Shown: positions 22,077 through 29,411 of the stretch, one piece after another | Layout: each line of letters begins with the position of its first letter | How positions within the stretch are numbered: the first letter of the stretch is position 1 | Source of the DNA: AC-32 sp036265535 | Lineage (GTDB): Bacteria; Actinomycetota; Thermoleophilia; Gaiellales; Gaiellaceae | Assembly (NCBI GenBank): GCA_036265535.1 | Contig: DATAOV010000070.1 | Coordinates: 1-32,004, forward strand | Reading direction: 5' to 3' | Length of the DNA: 32,004 nucleotides | Notes under the pieces: generated by a model | What the model was told of the DNA's origin: nothing | Databases searched by the model: none | Seen by the model: only the letters and a program-made list of their open reading frames with translations | Position numbers and translations under genes: made by a program

Positions 22077-23114
22077 GTGAACCTGAACACCGGCACTGTG
22101 AAGCTGACCGACCTCGCCTCGTGCGGCGGCTGCGCCGCCAAGTATTCGGCCGCCCGGCTCGAGCAGCTGCTCGCCGGCTTCGTCCCCGCCGAGGCGGAGG
22201 ACCTGCTCGTCGGGCTCGCCCCCGCAGACGACGCGGCCGTCTACCGGCTCGACGACGAGCGGGCCCTGATCTTCACGCTCGACTTCTTCCCGCCGGTGGT
22301 CGACGACCCTGCCGACTACGGCGCGATCGCCGCGACGAACGCGCTCAACGACGTCTTCGCGATGGGAGGCACGCCGCTGCTCGCGCTCTCGATCGCGGCC
22401 TTCCCCGAGGAGCTGCCGATGGAGATGCTCGCGGCGATCTTCGCTGCCGCAGATGCGCAGGTGCGCGCGGCGGGCGGCCTTCTCGCCGGCGGCCACACCA
22501 TTCGTGACGCCGAGCCGAAGTACGGGCTCGCCGTGGTCGGCACGGTGCACCCGAAGGGAATCTGGCCGAAGAACGGCGCCCAGCCGGGCGACTCGCTCTT
22601 CCTGACAAAGCCGCTCGGCACCGGGCTGATCATGACCGCGCACAAGCGCGGCGACGTCGGCTCGCAGCAGCTCGAGCGGGCGATCCGCTGGATGCGGACG
22701 CTGAACAACGAGGCCGCGGACGTGCTCCGCGGGATCGAGCCGAACGCGGTCACGGACGTCACCGGGTTCGGTCTCTTCGGCCACGCGCACGAGGTCGCCG
22801 AGCGGAGTGGCGTGGCGTTGCGCCTCGAGTCGGCCCGCTTCCCCGCGATCGACGGGGCCCTCGACGTGGCCCGTCACGGGGTCCGCACGAGCGGCGACCC
22901 GCGCAACCGCGACTTCGCGGGGCAGCACGTATCACACGACGGGATTCCGCACACGCTCGTGGCGCTCGGGTACGACCCGCAAACGGCCGGAGGCCTGCTG
23001 GTCTCGCTGCCGGTCGAGCGGGGAGCCGCACTCGAGGCGGAGTTCGCCTCGCGGAAGCTCTTCATCCGCCGGGTGGGTCGGGTCGAGGAGGGCCAGGGCG
23101 TCGTCGTCGAGTGA
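22077..23114 (+). CDS. selD: Selenide, water dikinase (selenophosphate synthetase)
   Basis: A 345-residue enzyme that makes selenophosphate from selenide and ATP, the selenium donor for selenocysteine, selenouridine and selenium cofactors. The N-terminal active-site loop is LASCGGCAAKYSA with Cys19 and Lys22 matching the catalytic Cys and Lys of E. coli SelD (Cys17, Lys20). The second loop cysteine of that enzyme is Ala here. AIRS-type motifs follow: DDAAVY, FFPPVVDDPADYGAIAATNALNDVFAMGG, GGHTI and TDVTGFGLFGH. GTG 22077 is chosen because GGGAGAAG lies 5 nt upstream; ATG 22017 in the same frame would add 20 non-conserved residues. The stop overlaps the next start by 4 nt. No SelA, SelB, SelU or tRNA-Sec gene is visible in this window. 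Confidence 0.95.
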   Translation: MNLNTGTVKLTDLASCGGCAAKYSAARLEQLLAGFVPAEAEDLLVGLAPADDAAVYRLDDERALIFTLDFFPPVVDDPADYGAIAATNALNDVFAMGGTPLLALSIAAFPEELPMEMLAAIFAAADAQVRAAGGLLAGGHTIRDAEPKYGLAVVGTVHPKGIWPKNGAQPGDSLFLTKPLGTGLIMTAHKRGDVGSQQLERAIRWMRTLNNEAADVLRGIEPNAVTDVTGFGLFGHAHEVAERSGVALRLESARFPAIDGALDVARHGVRTSGDPRNRDFAGQHVSHDGIPHTLVALGYDPQTAGGLLVSLPVERGAALEAEFASRKLFIRRVGRVEEGQGVVVE

Positions 23115-23641
23115 GCTCCCGCGGGATGATCCACGGGCGCTTCCAGCCCTTCCACAACGGCCACCTGGAGTACCTCAAGGGCGCGGCCGCGCGCAGCGAC
23201 GAGCTGTTCGTCGGGATCACGAACCCCGACCCTCGACGGATCAAGCCCGAGAACGCAGATCCGTTGCGTCATCTGCCCGAGTCGAATCCCTACAGCTACG
23301 TCGAGCGGCTGCTGATGGTGAAGGCGGCCGCCCTCGACGCGGAGCTCGAGCTCGACCGCGTGCACGTGATCCCGTTCCCGGTCAACGAGCCCGAGCTCTG
23401 GCAGGCCTACGTGCCCGCGGACGTGACGCAGTTCATCCGGCTCTTCTCCGATTGGGGCGGCACCAAGCTCGACCGGCTGCGGGAGGCGGGTTACGAGGTC
23501 GTCGTCCTCGACGAGGGCTCCGAGAAGGAGATTTCCGGCGCGGACGTGCGTGCAGCGCTGCGCGAGGGAGGCGAGTGGGAAGCCATGGTGCCGCCGGGGG
23601 TGGCGGGGGTGCTGAGAGGACTTCAGCGTTCGCTCGTGTAA
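23111..23641 (+). CDS. Nicotinamide-nucleotide adenylyltransferase-like nucleotidyltransferase
   Basis: A 176-residue HxGH-type nucleotidyltransferase, closest in style to archaeal NMN adenylyltransferase. GRFQPFHNGHLEYL carries the ATP-binding HNGH (15-18), and ISGADVRAAL (141-150) is the second signature (ISxxxxR). The family joins NMN or a similar phosphate compound to AMP from ATP. The GTG start overlaps the selD stop by 4 nt (GTGA), so the two are translationally coupled. That is unexpected for a housekeeping NAD enzyme and suggests a link between nucleotidyl transfer and selenium chemistry, or simple fusion of two small housekeeping genes. Specificity for NMN is inferred from the family only. 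Confidence 0.88.
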   Translation: MSSRGMIHGRFQPFHNGHLEYLKGAAARSDELFVGITNPDPRRIKPENADPLRHLPESNPYSYVERLLMVKAAALDAELELDRVHVIPFPVNEPELWQAYVPADVTQFIRLFSDWGGTKLDRLREAGYEVVVLDEGSEKEISGADVRAALREGGEWEAMVPPGVAGVLRGLQRSLV

Positions 23642-23647
23642 GGGGCA

Positions 23648-23684
23648 TGTAAGGCCGGGAAAAGGGTCGTGTAAGGCCGAGAAA
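23648..23684 (+). repeat. Two 15-bp direct repeats, 22 bp apart, upstream of the cupredoxin gene
   Basis: TGTAAGGCCGGGAAA (23648-23662) and TGTAAGGCCGAGAAA (23670-23684) differ at one base, and their starts are 22 bp apart, two helical turns. They end just before a plausible promoter (TTGTTC at 23688-23693, 18 nt, GATACA at 23712-23717). TTACAC (23705-23710) in the spacer is the complement of the GTGTAA at the second repeat. The placement suits an activator or extracytoplasmic-stress regulator site. Confidence 0.55.
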
Positions 23685-23744
23685 CTTTTGTTCGGCGCCC
23701 GCGTTTACACCGATACAGCCGCAAAGAACCCAGGGGGTTTCGCA

Positions 23745-24614
23745 ATGCGAATCTTCGTTCTCTCGACGGTCGCCATGCTGGCGCTGGCGATCACCGGGGC
23801 CTCGCAACCGGCCTCGACCGCGACGAAGGCGGTCAAGATCACGGCCACCGCGTTCTCGCCCAAGAACGTCACCATCAACACGGGCGACGCGGTCAAATGG
23901 ACGAACAGCGACACCAGGAATCACCAGGTGATCGCGAACAACGGCGCCTTCGCCTCGGGCACGATCGGGCCTGCCAAGACCTATAGCCACACGTTCAACA
24001 CGGCAGGTACCTTCAACTACCACGACGCCCTGCACCCGGCCCTGACCGGGAAGATCGTCGTCAAGGGACCGGCCCCGGCGGTCACGATCGGCGCGTCCAC
24101 GCCGCTCCTGACCTACGGGCAGGCGACGCACGTCAACGGGGTGGTCTCGAACAAGCGGGCGGGCGAACAGGTGACGCTCTTCGCCCAGCCCTACGGCCAG
24201 GCCTCGCCGGTGCAGATCGCCACTGTTCTGACCGCCACTGGCGGCGTCTGGGACTTCGTCGTCAAGCCGACGCTCCTGACCACGTACGAGGCGCACTGGA
24301 AGACCCTGGTCAGCTCCAAGATCAGCCTCCAGATGAGGCCGAACGTCCTTTTCTCCGCTTCGAAGGGGATGGGCTTCGTCAAGGTCAAGTCAAACCACTC
24401 GCTTGAAGGGCGCAAGGTCTACGTCCAGCGCTTCACGCGCTTCGGGCAGTGGGTGAAGATGAAGCGCGTCATCCTCGGCCGGAGCTCCCAGAAGCTCTTC
24501 TACTTGCGGCTTCCTCGGGGGACATACACCCTTCGGGTCTTCATGTCGTACAACCAGGTCGGCGCCGGCTACCTCGACGGCTTCAGCTCGACCCGTACCT
24601 ACAAGCGCCGATAA
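23745..24614 (+). CDS. Secreted cupredoxin-fold protein with degenerate copper site
   Basis: A 289-residue exported protein. It has a signal peptide (MRIFVLSTVAMLALAITG, cleavage probably after an Ala near residue 26) and a plastocyanin/amicyanin-like domain at about 29-107: KITATAFSPKNVTINTGDAV, the first ligand loop with His60 (NHQV), and the C-terminal loop NYHDALHPALTG. In copper-binding relatives this loop reads Y-x-C-x-x-H-P-x-M; here the Cys position is Asp94 and the Met position Leu100, so a type 1 copper site is improbable. The remaining residues (about 110-289) are beta-rich, Ig-like, ending in a basic KRR tail. ATG 23745 is set by the signal peptide and a GGGGG ribosome-binding site. 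Function unknown; a cell-surface structural or adhesion-like role is possible. Confidence 0.87.
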   Translation: MRIFVLSTVAMLALAITGASQPASTATKAVKITATAFSPKNVTINTGDAVKWTNSDTRNHQVIANNGAFASGTIGPAKTYSHTFNTAGTFNYHDALHPALTGKIVVKGPAPAVTIGASTPLLTYGQATHVNGVVSNKRAGEQVTLFAQPYGQASPVQIATVLTATGGVWDFVVKPTLLTTYEAHWKTLVSSKISLQMRPNVLFSASKGMGFVKVKSNHSLEGRKVYVQRFTRFGQWVKMKRVILGRSSQKLFYLRLPRGTYTLRVFMSYNQVGAGYLDGFSSTRTYKRR

Positions 24615-24625
24615 GTCCTCGGAAA

Positions 24626-24652
24626 CACGGCGCGGATAGCCTCCGCGCCGTG
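24626..24652 (+). terminator. Perfect 11-bp hairpin spanning the apgM start codon
   Basis: CACGGCGCGGA (24626-24636) and its complement (24642-24652) around TAGCC. The 3' arm ends with the GTG start codon of the phosphoglycerate mutase gene. In read-through RNA from the cupredoxin gene the start would be fully sequestered; the hairpin may end or silence that transcript. There is no T tract. Confidence 0.55.
24637..24642 (+). promoter_or_regulatory. Candidate leaderless -10 box of apgM (TAGCCT)
   Basis: TAGCCT followed by 7 nt and GTG 24650. The box forms the loop and first arm base of the hairpin above; no Shine-Dalgarno is present. Confidence 0.5.
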
Positions 24653-25897
24653 CTTCCCATCGTCGTCGTCCTTCTCGACGGGCTCGCCGACCGCGCGCAC
24701 GAGGCTCTCGGCGGGCGAACCGGCAACGAGGCCGCGGCCACGCCGAACCTCGACGCGCTCGCTGCCCGCGGCTCCTGTGGGCTGCTCTACGCGGTCGGCC
24801 CGGGGCGCGCGCCGTCGAGCGAGGTCGCACACTGGTCGATGCTCGGCTACCGCTCCGACGAGTTTCCCGGTCGGGCGGTCTTCGAGGCGCTCGGGCGTGG
24901 GCAGGAGGTGAGCGCCGACGAGGTCCACGCCTACGCCGCGCTTCGCCCGGCCGAGCGGCGCGAGGATGGCTGGTGGCTGACCGGCAGGCCTGACCCCGAG
25001 CGCGACGAGGACGAGGCTCTTGCCCTCGTCGAGCGCTGTGACGGGATCGTCGTCGACGGGCTGACGTTCTCGCTCGCGCACGTCTGGCGCGGCGAGGCGG
25101 TGCTCCGCATCTCGGGTGGAGCGGACGAGCGGGTCACCGACACCGACGCCTTCTTCCGCGATCGCCATCCGCTCCTCCGGCCTCTCCCGGTCGTTGCGGA
25201 GGCCGAGCGCACGGCGAGGGCCTGCGAAGAGTGGACGCGCGAGGTCATGCGCCGCCTGGAGCGCGAGCGGTTCAACGTGATCACGCTCAAGTGGTTCGGC
25301 CGCCCGCGTCCCGTTCCGAGCTTCCTCGACCGCCACGGCGTCACCGGCGGCTTCGCGGCCGAATCGGCATTCCTGCGAGGGCTGGGCCTCGCGCTCGGGC
25401 TCGAGGCGATCGACGCGCCCGAGACCGATGACCCGGTCGGCGACCTGCGTGGGCGCGTCGAGCTCGCACGGCGTCGGCTCGACGACGGCGACACCTTTGT
25501 CTTCTGCCACCAGAAGACGACCGATGCGGCGGGCCACACGAAGGATCCGCGGGTCAAGCAGGCGACGATCGAGCAGCTCGACGCGGCGCTCGTCGACCTC
25601 CCGACCGACCGCGCGATCGTCTGTGTTACCGGCGACCACGCGACGCCCGCCTCGCCCCAGGTCATCCATTCCGGCGACCCCGTGCCGCTGCTGGTTGCCG
25701 GGCCGGGAGTTCGCGCCGACGGGGTCGAGCGCTTCGGAGAGCTCGACTGCGCGGCGGGGATCCTCGGCCAGCTGCGCGGGCCCGATTTGATGCCGGTGCT
25801 CCTCAACGCTGCAGACAGGCCGCTCTTCCTGGGCTCGCGCCCCACCGCGGTGGATGGGGCCGACGGCTATCCGGCCGTGCTCGAGCCCCTTCTCTAG
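24650..25897 (+). CDS. apgM: 2,3-bisphosphoglycerate-independent phosphoglycerate mutase, archaeal type
   Basis: A 415-residue member of the alkaline-phosphatase superfamily that interconverts 3- and 2-phosphoglycerate in glycolysis. Family features are the N-terminal metal site VVVLLDGLADR (Asp10), the catalytic serine region APSSEVAHWSMLGY with Ser57, FPGRAVFEALG, VHxKxxDxAGH as FCHQKTTDAAGHTKD, and the C-terminal TGDHATP and HSGDPVPLL. The length fits ApgM (about 400) rather than the longer GpmI (about 510). GTG 24650 starts right at the first strand and has the TAGCCT box 7 nt upstream. Ten nucleotides separate its stop from ctaA. The assignment is secure at superfamily and subfamily level. 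Confidence 0.9.
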   Translation: MLPIVVVLLDGLADRAHEALGGRTGNEAAATPNLDALAARGSCGLLYAVGPGRAPSSEVAHWSMLGYRSDEFPGRAVFEALGRGQEVSADEVHAYAALRPAERREDGWWLTGRPDPERDEDEALALVERCDGIVVDGLTFSLAHVWRGEAVLRISGGADERVTDTDAFFRDRHPLLRPLPVVAEAERTARACEEWTREVMRRLERERFNVITLKWFGRPRPVPSFLDRHGVTGGFAAESAFLRGLGLALGLEAIDAPETDDPVGDLRGRVELARRRLDDGDTFVFCHQKTTDAAGHTKDPRVKQATIEQLDAALVDLPTDRAIVCVTGDHATPASPQVIHSGDPVPLLVAGPGVRADGVERFGELDCAAGILGQLRGPDLMPVLLNAADRPLFLGSRPTAVDGADGYPAVLEPLL

Positions 25898-25900
25898 CAT
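25895..25900 (+). promoter_or_regulatory. Candidate leaderless -10 box of ctaA (TAGCAT), beginning with the apgM stop codon
   Basis: TAGCAT followed by 7 nt and ATG 25908. Its first three bases are the apgM TAG stop. Confidence 0.45.
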
Positions 25901-25907
25901 TCGCCGC

Positions 25908-26846
25908 ATGCACGTCGAGGCCACGACCGTCGGGCGGCTGCGACGGCTCGAGCTGACTCCGGTGCGCTTCTTCCAGCTCGCGCTCCTGAACGTGGGAATG
26001 CTTTGGCTGATCGTCGTGACAGGCGCCGCCGTGCGCCTCACCGGCTCCGGGCTCGGCTGCCGTCACTGGCCGGGGTGCGAGAAGGGCCACCCGCTCCCGG
26101 CGAAGGATTACCACGCCTACGTCGAGTTCGGGAACCGCCTCGTCGGCGGGGTGACGATCTTGGTCACGCTGCTCGTGGCGCTTGCCGCGCTGCGGGCGCC
26201 TGCGCTGCAGCGCTGGGCGCGGCGGCTTGCGCTGGCGATCTTCCTGGGCACGCTCGCGCAGGCGCCGCTCGGCTACCTCGCCGTCAAGACCGACCTGCGC
26301 TGGCCGGTCGTGGCCACCCACCTGCTGCTCTCGATGGTTGTCCTCGCCGGGGCCGTCGTGCTCGCGCTCGAGGCCTACGGCGCCCGCACCGGCCGGTCCG
26401 AGCCGGTCGTCCCACTGGAGCTGCGCCGCCTCGGGATCCTCGCGGCGCTGTCCTGCCTGGTGCTGCTCTTCAGCGGCACGCTCGCGACCGCGGCCGGGCC
26501 GCATTCGGGCGGAGGTGCCGAGCACGTCGACCGGCTGTGGCGACTCCAGCCGCTCGTGTTCGTCCATGCGTTCGCCGTCGGCATCTTCGGGCTCTCGCTC
26601 GTCTTCGTGCTCGGCTACCTGGCCGCGCGCCGTGAGCAATGGCCGCGCGTGTTCAGGCTGGGCCTCGCGGTGCTCGCGCTGCTGCTCGCGCAGATGGCCC
26701 TGGGCGAGATCCAGTACCGGACGCACCTACCCTGGGGGCTCGTGCTCGTGCACGTTGGGTTCGCCGCGGCGGTCTGGGGGGCGCTCGTTGCCTTCGTCAC
26801 GGTCCTGTGGCGGCCGCCGGCGGCTTTCGCCCAGGGCCGCACGTAG
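25908..26846 (+). CDS. ctaA: Heme A synthase (CtaA/COX15 family)
   Basis: A 312-residue integral membrane protein that oxidises the C8 methyl of heme O to give heme A for aa3-type cytochrome oxidase. It has eight predicted helices in two four-helix halves. The first extracytoplasmic loop has the conserved cysteine pair Cys51 and Cys57 in GSGLGCRHWPGCEKGHPLP. Heme-ligand histidines are visible in ATHLLLS (His138), FVHAFAVG and VLVHVGF. At the position of the first ligand histidine of B. subtilis CtaA the sequence has Asn76 in EFGNRLVGG, a change I believe is common in actinobacterial forms. ATG 25908 is preferred over upstream in-frame starts, which lie inside apgM. The presence of CtaA implies an aerobic aa3-type respiratory chain. 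Confidence 0.93.
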   Translation: MHVEATTVGRLRRLELTPVRFFQLALLNVGMLWLIVVTGAAVRLTGSGLGCRHWPGCEKGHPLPAKDYHAYVEFGNRLVGGVTILVTLLVALAALRAPALQRWARRLALAIFLGTLAQAPLGYLAVKTDLRWPVVATHLLLSMVVLAGAVVLALEAYGARTGRSEPVVPLELRRLGILAALSCLVLLFSGTLATAAGPHSGGGAEHVDRLWRLQPLVFVHAFAVGIFGLSLVFVLGYLAARREQWPRVFRLGLAVLALLLAQMALGEIQYRTHLPWGLVLVHVGFAAAVWGALVAFVTVLWRPPAAFAQGRT

Positions 26847-26849
26847 ACT
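26844..26849 (+). promoter_or_regulatory. Candidate leaderless -10 box of the PAC2 gene (TAGACT), beginning with the ctaA stop codon
   Basis: TAGACT followed by 7 nt and ATG 26857. Its first three bases are the ctaA TAG stop, the same geometry as at 25895. Confidence 0.45.
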
Positions 26850-26856
26850 GCGGTAA

Positions 26857-27747
26857 ATGGCCGAGGAGCTGCGCATCCACAGCCGACCCGAGCTCGAACG
26901 GCCGGTTCTTCTGGCCGCCTTTCGCGGCTGGAACGACGGTGCGCAGGCCGCGTCGCTCGCTGCCGGCTACCTGGCAAAGACCTGGGGCGCGGAGCAGTTC
27001 GCCGATCTCGATCCCGAGGACTTCTTCGACTTCCAGGCGACAAGGCCGCACGTCTCGCTCGAGGACGGGTTGACGCGCCGGATCGACTGGCCCGAGACGG
27101 GGCTCTACCACGCGCGGCCGGACGGGCTCGACCGCGACATCGTGCTCCTGCTCGGGATCGAGCCGAACCTGCGCTGGCGGACGTTCACGGAGCTCGTCGT
27201 CGGGCTTGCGAAGGATCTGGACGTCGTGCTGATGATCACGCTCGGCGCGCTCCTGGCCGACGTGCCGCACACCCGGCCTGCGCCGGTCACGGGCAGCGCG
27301 AGCGACGAGGAGCTCGTCGAGCGCCTCGGGCTGTCAGCCTCACGCTACGAGGGGCCGACCGGGATCGTCGGCGTCCTGCACGACGCGTGCCGCCAGGCGG
27401 ACATCCCCTCTGCGAGCCTCTGGGCGGCCGTCCCGCACTACGTCTCGCTGACGCCGAGCCCGCGCGCCGCGGTGGCGCTCTGCGAGCGGCTGGGCAACCT
27501 GATCGGCGTCGAGGTCGACGTGGAGGAGCTCGAGGAGGCGGCGCAGTCCTACGAGGAGCAGGTCAGCGAGGCCGTGGCCTCCGACGAGGAGACAGCCTCC
27601 TACGTCGAGGAGCTCGAGCGCCGCGCCGACTCGATCGAGGAGAGCAGCGACCTTCCATCCGGCGACGCGCTCGCGGCGGAGTTGACGCGCTTCCTGCGCG
27701 AGCGCGACGAAGAGAACGGCGAAGAAGACGCCGCCCGCGAGCAGTAG
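26857..27747 (+). CDS. PAC2 family protein (proteasome assembly chaperone-like)
   Basis: A 296-residue PAC2/ATP-grasp-associated family protein. The N-terminal RPVLLAAFRGWNDGAQAASLAAGYL, then IVLLLGIEPNLRWRTFTELVVGLAKDL, MITLGALLADVPHTRPAPVTGSAS and YEGPTGIVGVLHDACRQADIPSASLWAAVPHYVS segments are the ordered signatures of the actinobacterial branch. The C-terminal 90 residues are highly acidic and helical (a probable coiled coil with repeated EE and ER), ending in a charged tail. In actinobacteria such genes are widespread and linked by homology to eukaryotic proteasome assembly chaperones, but the bacterial role is not established. It converges on the DipZ gene with 6 nt between stops. Confidence 0.9.
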   Translation: MAEELRIHSRPELERPVLLAAFRGWNDGAQAASLAAGYLAKTWGAEQFADLDPEDFFDFQATRPHVSLEDGLTRRIDWPETGLYHARPDGLDRDIVLLLGIEPNLRWRTFTELVVGLAKDLDVVLMITLGALLADVPHTRPAPVTGSASDEELVERLGLSASRYEGPTGIVGVLHDACRQADIPSASLWAAVPHYVSLTPSPRAAVALCERLGNLIGVEVDVEELEEAAQSYEEQVSEAVASDEETASYVEELERRADSIEESSDLPSGDALAAELTRFLRERDEENGEEDAAREQ

Positions 27748-27753
27748 CCCGGT

Positions 27754-29376
27754 CTACCCGAAGGTGAAGGCGTAAGCCGTGACGCCGGGCGAAAACCGAA
27801 GCTCGAGCTCTCCCTCGCGCAGCGTCGGGTAGCTCAGCAGCGTGTAGAGCCTGCTCAGCCCGCCGACGCGGATCGTGCGGGCGGGTTTCCCGTCCACGAG
27901 CACCTGGAGCTTGCCGCGGCCGCCGAGGACGAGATGGACGTTCTGCGCCAGGAAGTGCAGGCGCAACCGGGCGCGGTCGATCGCGATGATGCGCTGCCGC
28001 TCGACGCGCCAGAGGCCGTCGTAGGCGAGCGTGTTCAGCGGCACCGACCGCGGGAACTTGTACGGCACGATGCGGTCGGGCACGAGCTCGGAGCCGGAGT
28101 AGCGCTGCAACCGCTCCCAGCCGAGGTAGGACTCGGGCGTGGTCGGATGCTGGGGCGTGGTGTCCTTGACCGACGCTAGCTGGGCCTGCGCGGGCTCGCC
28201 GAGCAGCCTTCTGATCCTGCGCTCGGTCTCGTCGTAGGTGCCCTCGCCTTCCTTGATCTCGCGGATGTGACCTTTGCGGTCGATCAGGTACTCGGTCGGC
28301 CAGGCGCCGTTCTGATAGGCGTCCCAGGTCTTGTAGCCGTCGTCGATCGCGACCGGGTAGCGGACGCCGAGCTCGCGCGTGGCCTTGCGCACGTTGGACG
28401 GGACGTGCTCGAAGGCGAACTCGGGCGTGTGGACGCCGACGATCGTCAACCCGGCCTTGCGGTAGGCCGCGTCCCAGGCCTTGAGGTGGGGCAGTGTGCG
28501 CAGGCAGTTGATGCAGGAGTAGGTCCAGAAGTCGACGAGCACGACCCTGCCTCGGAGCGACGCGATGGTCAGCGGCTTCGAGTTGACCCACGTCGAGATG
28601 CCGGTGAAGGGAGGCGCAGGCCCGAAGTCCTTGAGCGCCGAGCTCGAGGCGTGCTGCGAGGCCAGGCACCGCTGCCCGAGCTGCTTACGCGTGAAGCAGC
28701 TCCGCTCTGCCTTCTGGAGGAACGGCGTGTAGTCGCCGACCTTGGTCTGCAGCGTCTTGTCCACGTTGAACGCGATCAACAGCGCCGAGACCGCCAGGAC
28801 GCCGCCGAGCGCCGCCCGTACTGCCGGCCGCTGCAGGTTCAGCGAGCGGATCCGACCCGCGGCGCGCTGGCCCCCGAGCGCGAGCAGCAGCATCGGGAGC
28901 GCCGCTCCGAGCGCGTAGGCGACCGCAAGCCCGACGCGCTTGCCGCCCGCCAGGCTCGCTGTCTGGGTCGTGATGAACCCGAGCACCGGCCCGCCGCAGG
29001 GAACGAACAGCAGCCCCAGGCTGGCCCCAAGCAGGAAGCCGCCGCCGAGATCGCCGGCCGGCCGTCTGGTCAGGCGGAGGAACGGCCGCTCTATGACGCG
29101 CGCGAGCTGCGGAATCACAAGGGTGGCGGCGAACAGGAGCAGGAAGGCGATTGACAGCTTGCGGAGGAAGTCCTGCGGAAGCCCGAGCTGGTCGAGCACC
29201 CAGCCGACGAAGAGCAACGAGAGGATGAAGGTGACGACGAGCCCGGCGATGATGGCGTACGGACGCCGACGCCCGCCGCTCGCTCCGCCGGCGAAAATGA
29301 TCGGCAGCACGGGATAGACGCACGGTGAGATCGCCGTGACGACTCCGGCCAAGAAGGCAATCGCGTAGAGGAGCAT
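27754..29376 (-). CDS. DipZ-like fusion: CcdA membrane reductase plus thioredoxin-like domain
   Basis: A 540-residue membrane protein that carries electrons from cytoplasmic thioredoxin to extracytoplasmic disulfides. The CcdA/DsbD membrane domain (about 1-205) has Cys19 in AISPCVYPVLP and Cys127 in FVPCGGPV, the redox pair. After a linker with its own cysteines (Cys227, Cys237), an extracytoplasmic TlpA-like thioredoxin domain (about 245-395) carries CINC (Cys288, Cys291) in VDFWTYSCINCLRTLP and cis-Pro in GAWPTEYLID. The C-terminal 145 residues form a beta-rich domain of the type found in mycobacterial DipZ. Likely roles are cytochrome c maturation or repair of exported proteins. A TACGCT box 8 nt before the ATG suggests a promoter independent of the upstream helicase gene. 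Confidence 0.93.
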   Translation of the reverse strand: MLLYAIAFLAGVVTAISPCVYPVLPIIFAGGASGGRRRPYAIIAGLVVTFILSLLFVGWVLDQLGLPQDFLRKLSIAFLLLFAATLVIPQLARVIERPFLRLTRRPAGDLGGGFLLGASLGLLFVPCGGPVLGFITTQTASLAGGKRVGLAVAYALGAALPMLLLALGGQRAAGRIRSLNLQRPAVRAALGGVLAVSALLIAFNVDKTLQTKVGDYTPFLQKAERSCFTRKQLGQRCLASQHASSSALKDFGPAPPFTGISTWVNSKPLTIASLRGRVVLVDFWTYSCINCLRTLPHLKAWDAAYRKAGLTIVGVHTPEFAFEHVPSNVRKATRELGVRYPVAIDDGYKTWDAYQNGAWPTEYLIDRKGHIREIKEGEGTYDETERRIRRLLGEPAQAQLASVKDTTPQHPTTPESYLGWERLQRYSGSELVPDRIVPYKFPRSVPLNTLAYDGLWRVERQRIIAIDRARLRLHFLAQNVHLVLGGRGKLQVLVDGKPARTIRVGGLSRLYTLLSYPTLREGELELRFSPGVTAYAFTFG

Positions 29377-29384
29377 CCGCTGTC

Positions 29385-29390
29385 AGCGTA
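29385..29390 (-). promoter_or_regulatory. Candidate leaderless -10 box of the DipZ-like gene (TACGCT)
   Basis: TACGCT on the minus strand, 8 nt before ATG 29376, in the 35-nt gap after the helicase stop. No Shine-Dalgarno is evident. Confidence 0.4.
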
Positions 29391-29411
29391 GACGCGCGGA
29401 AGCGACCGACG

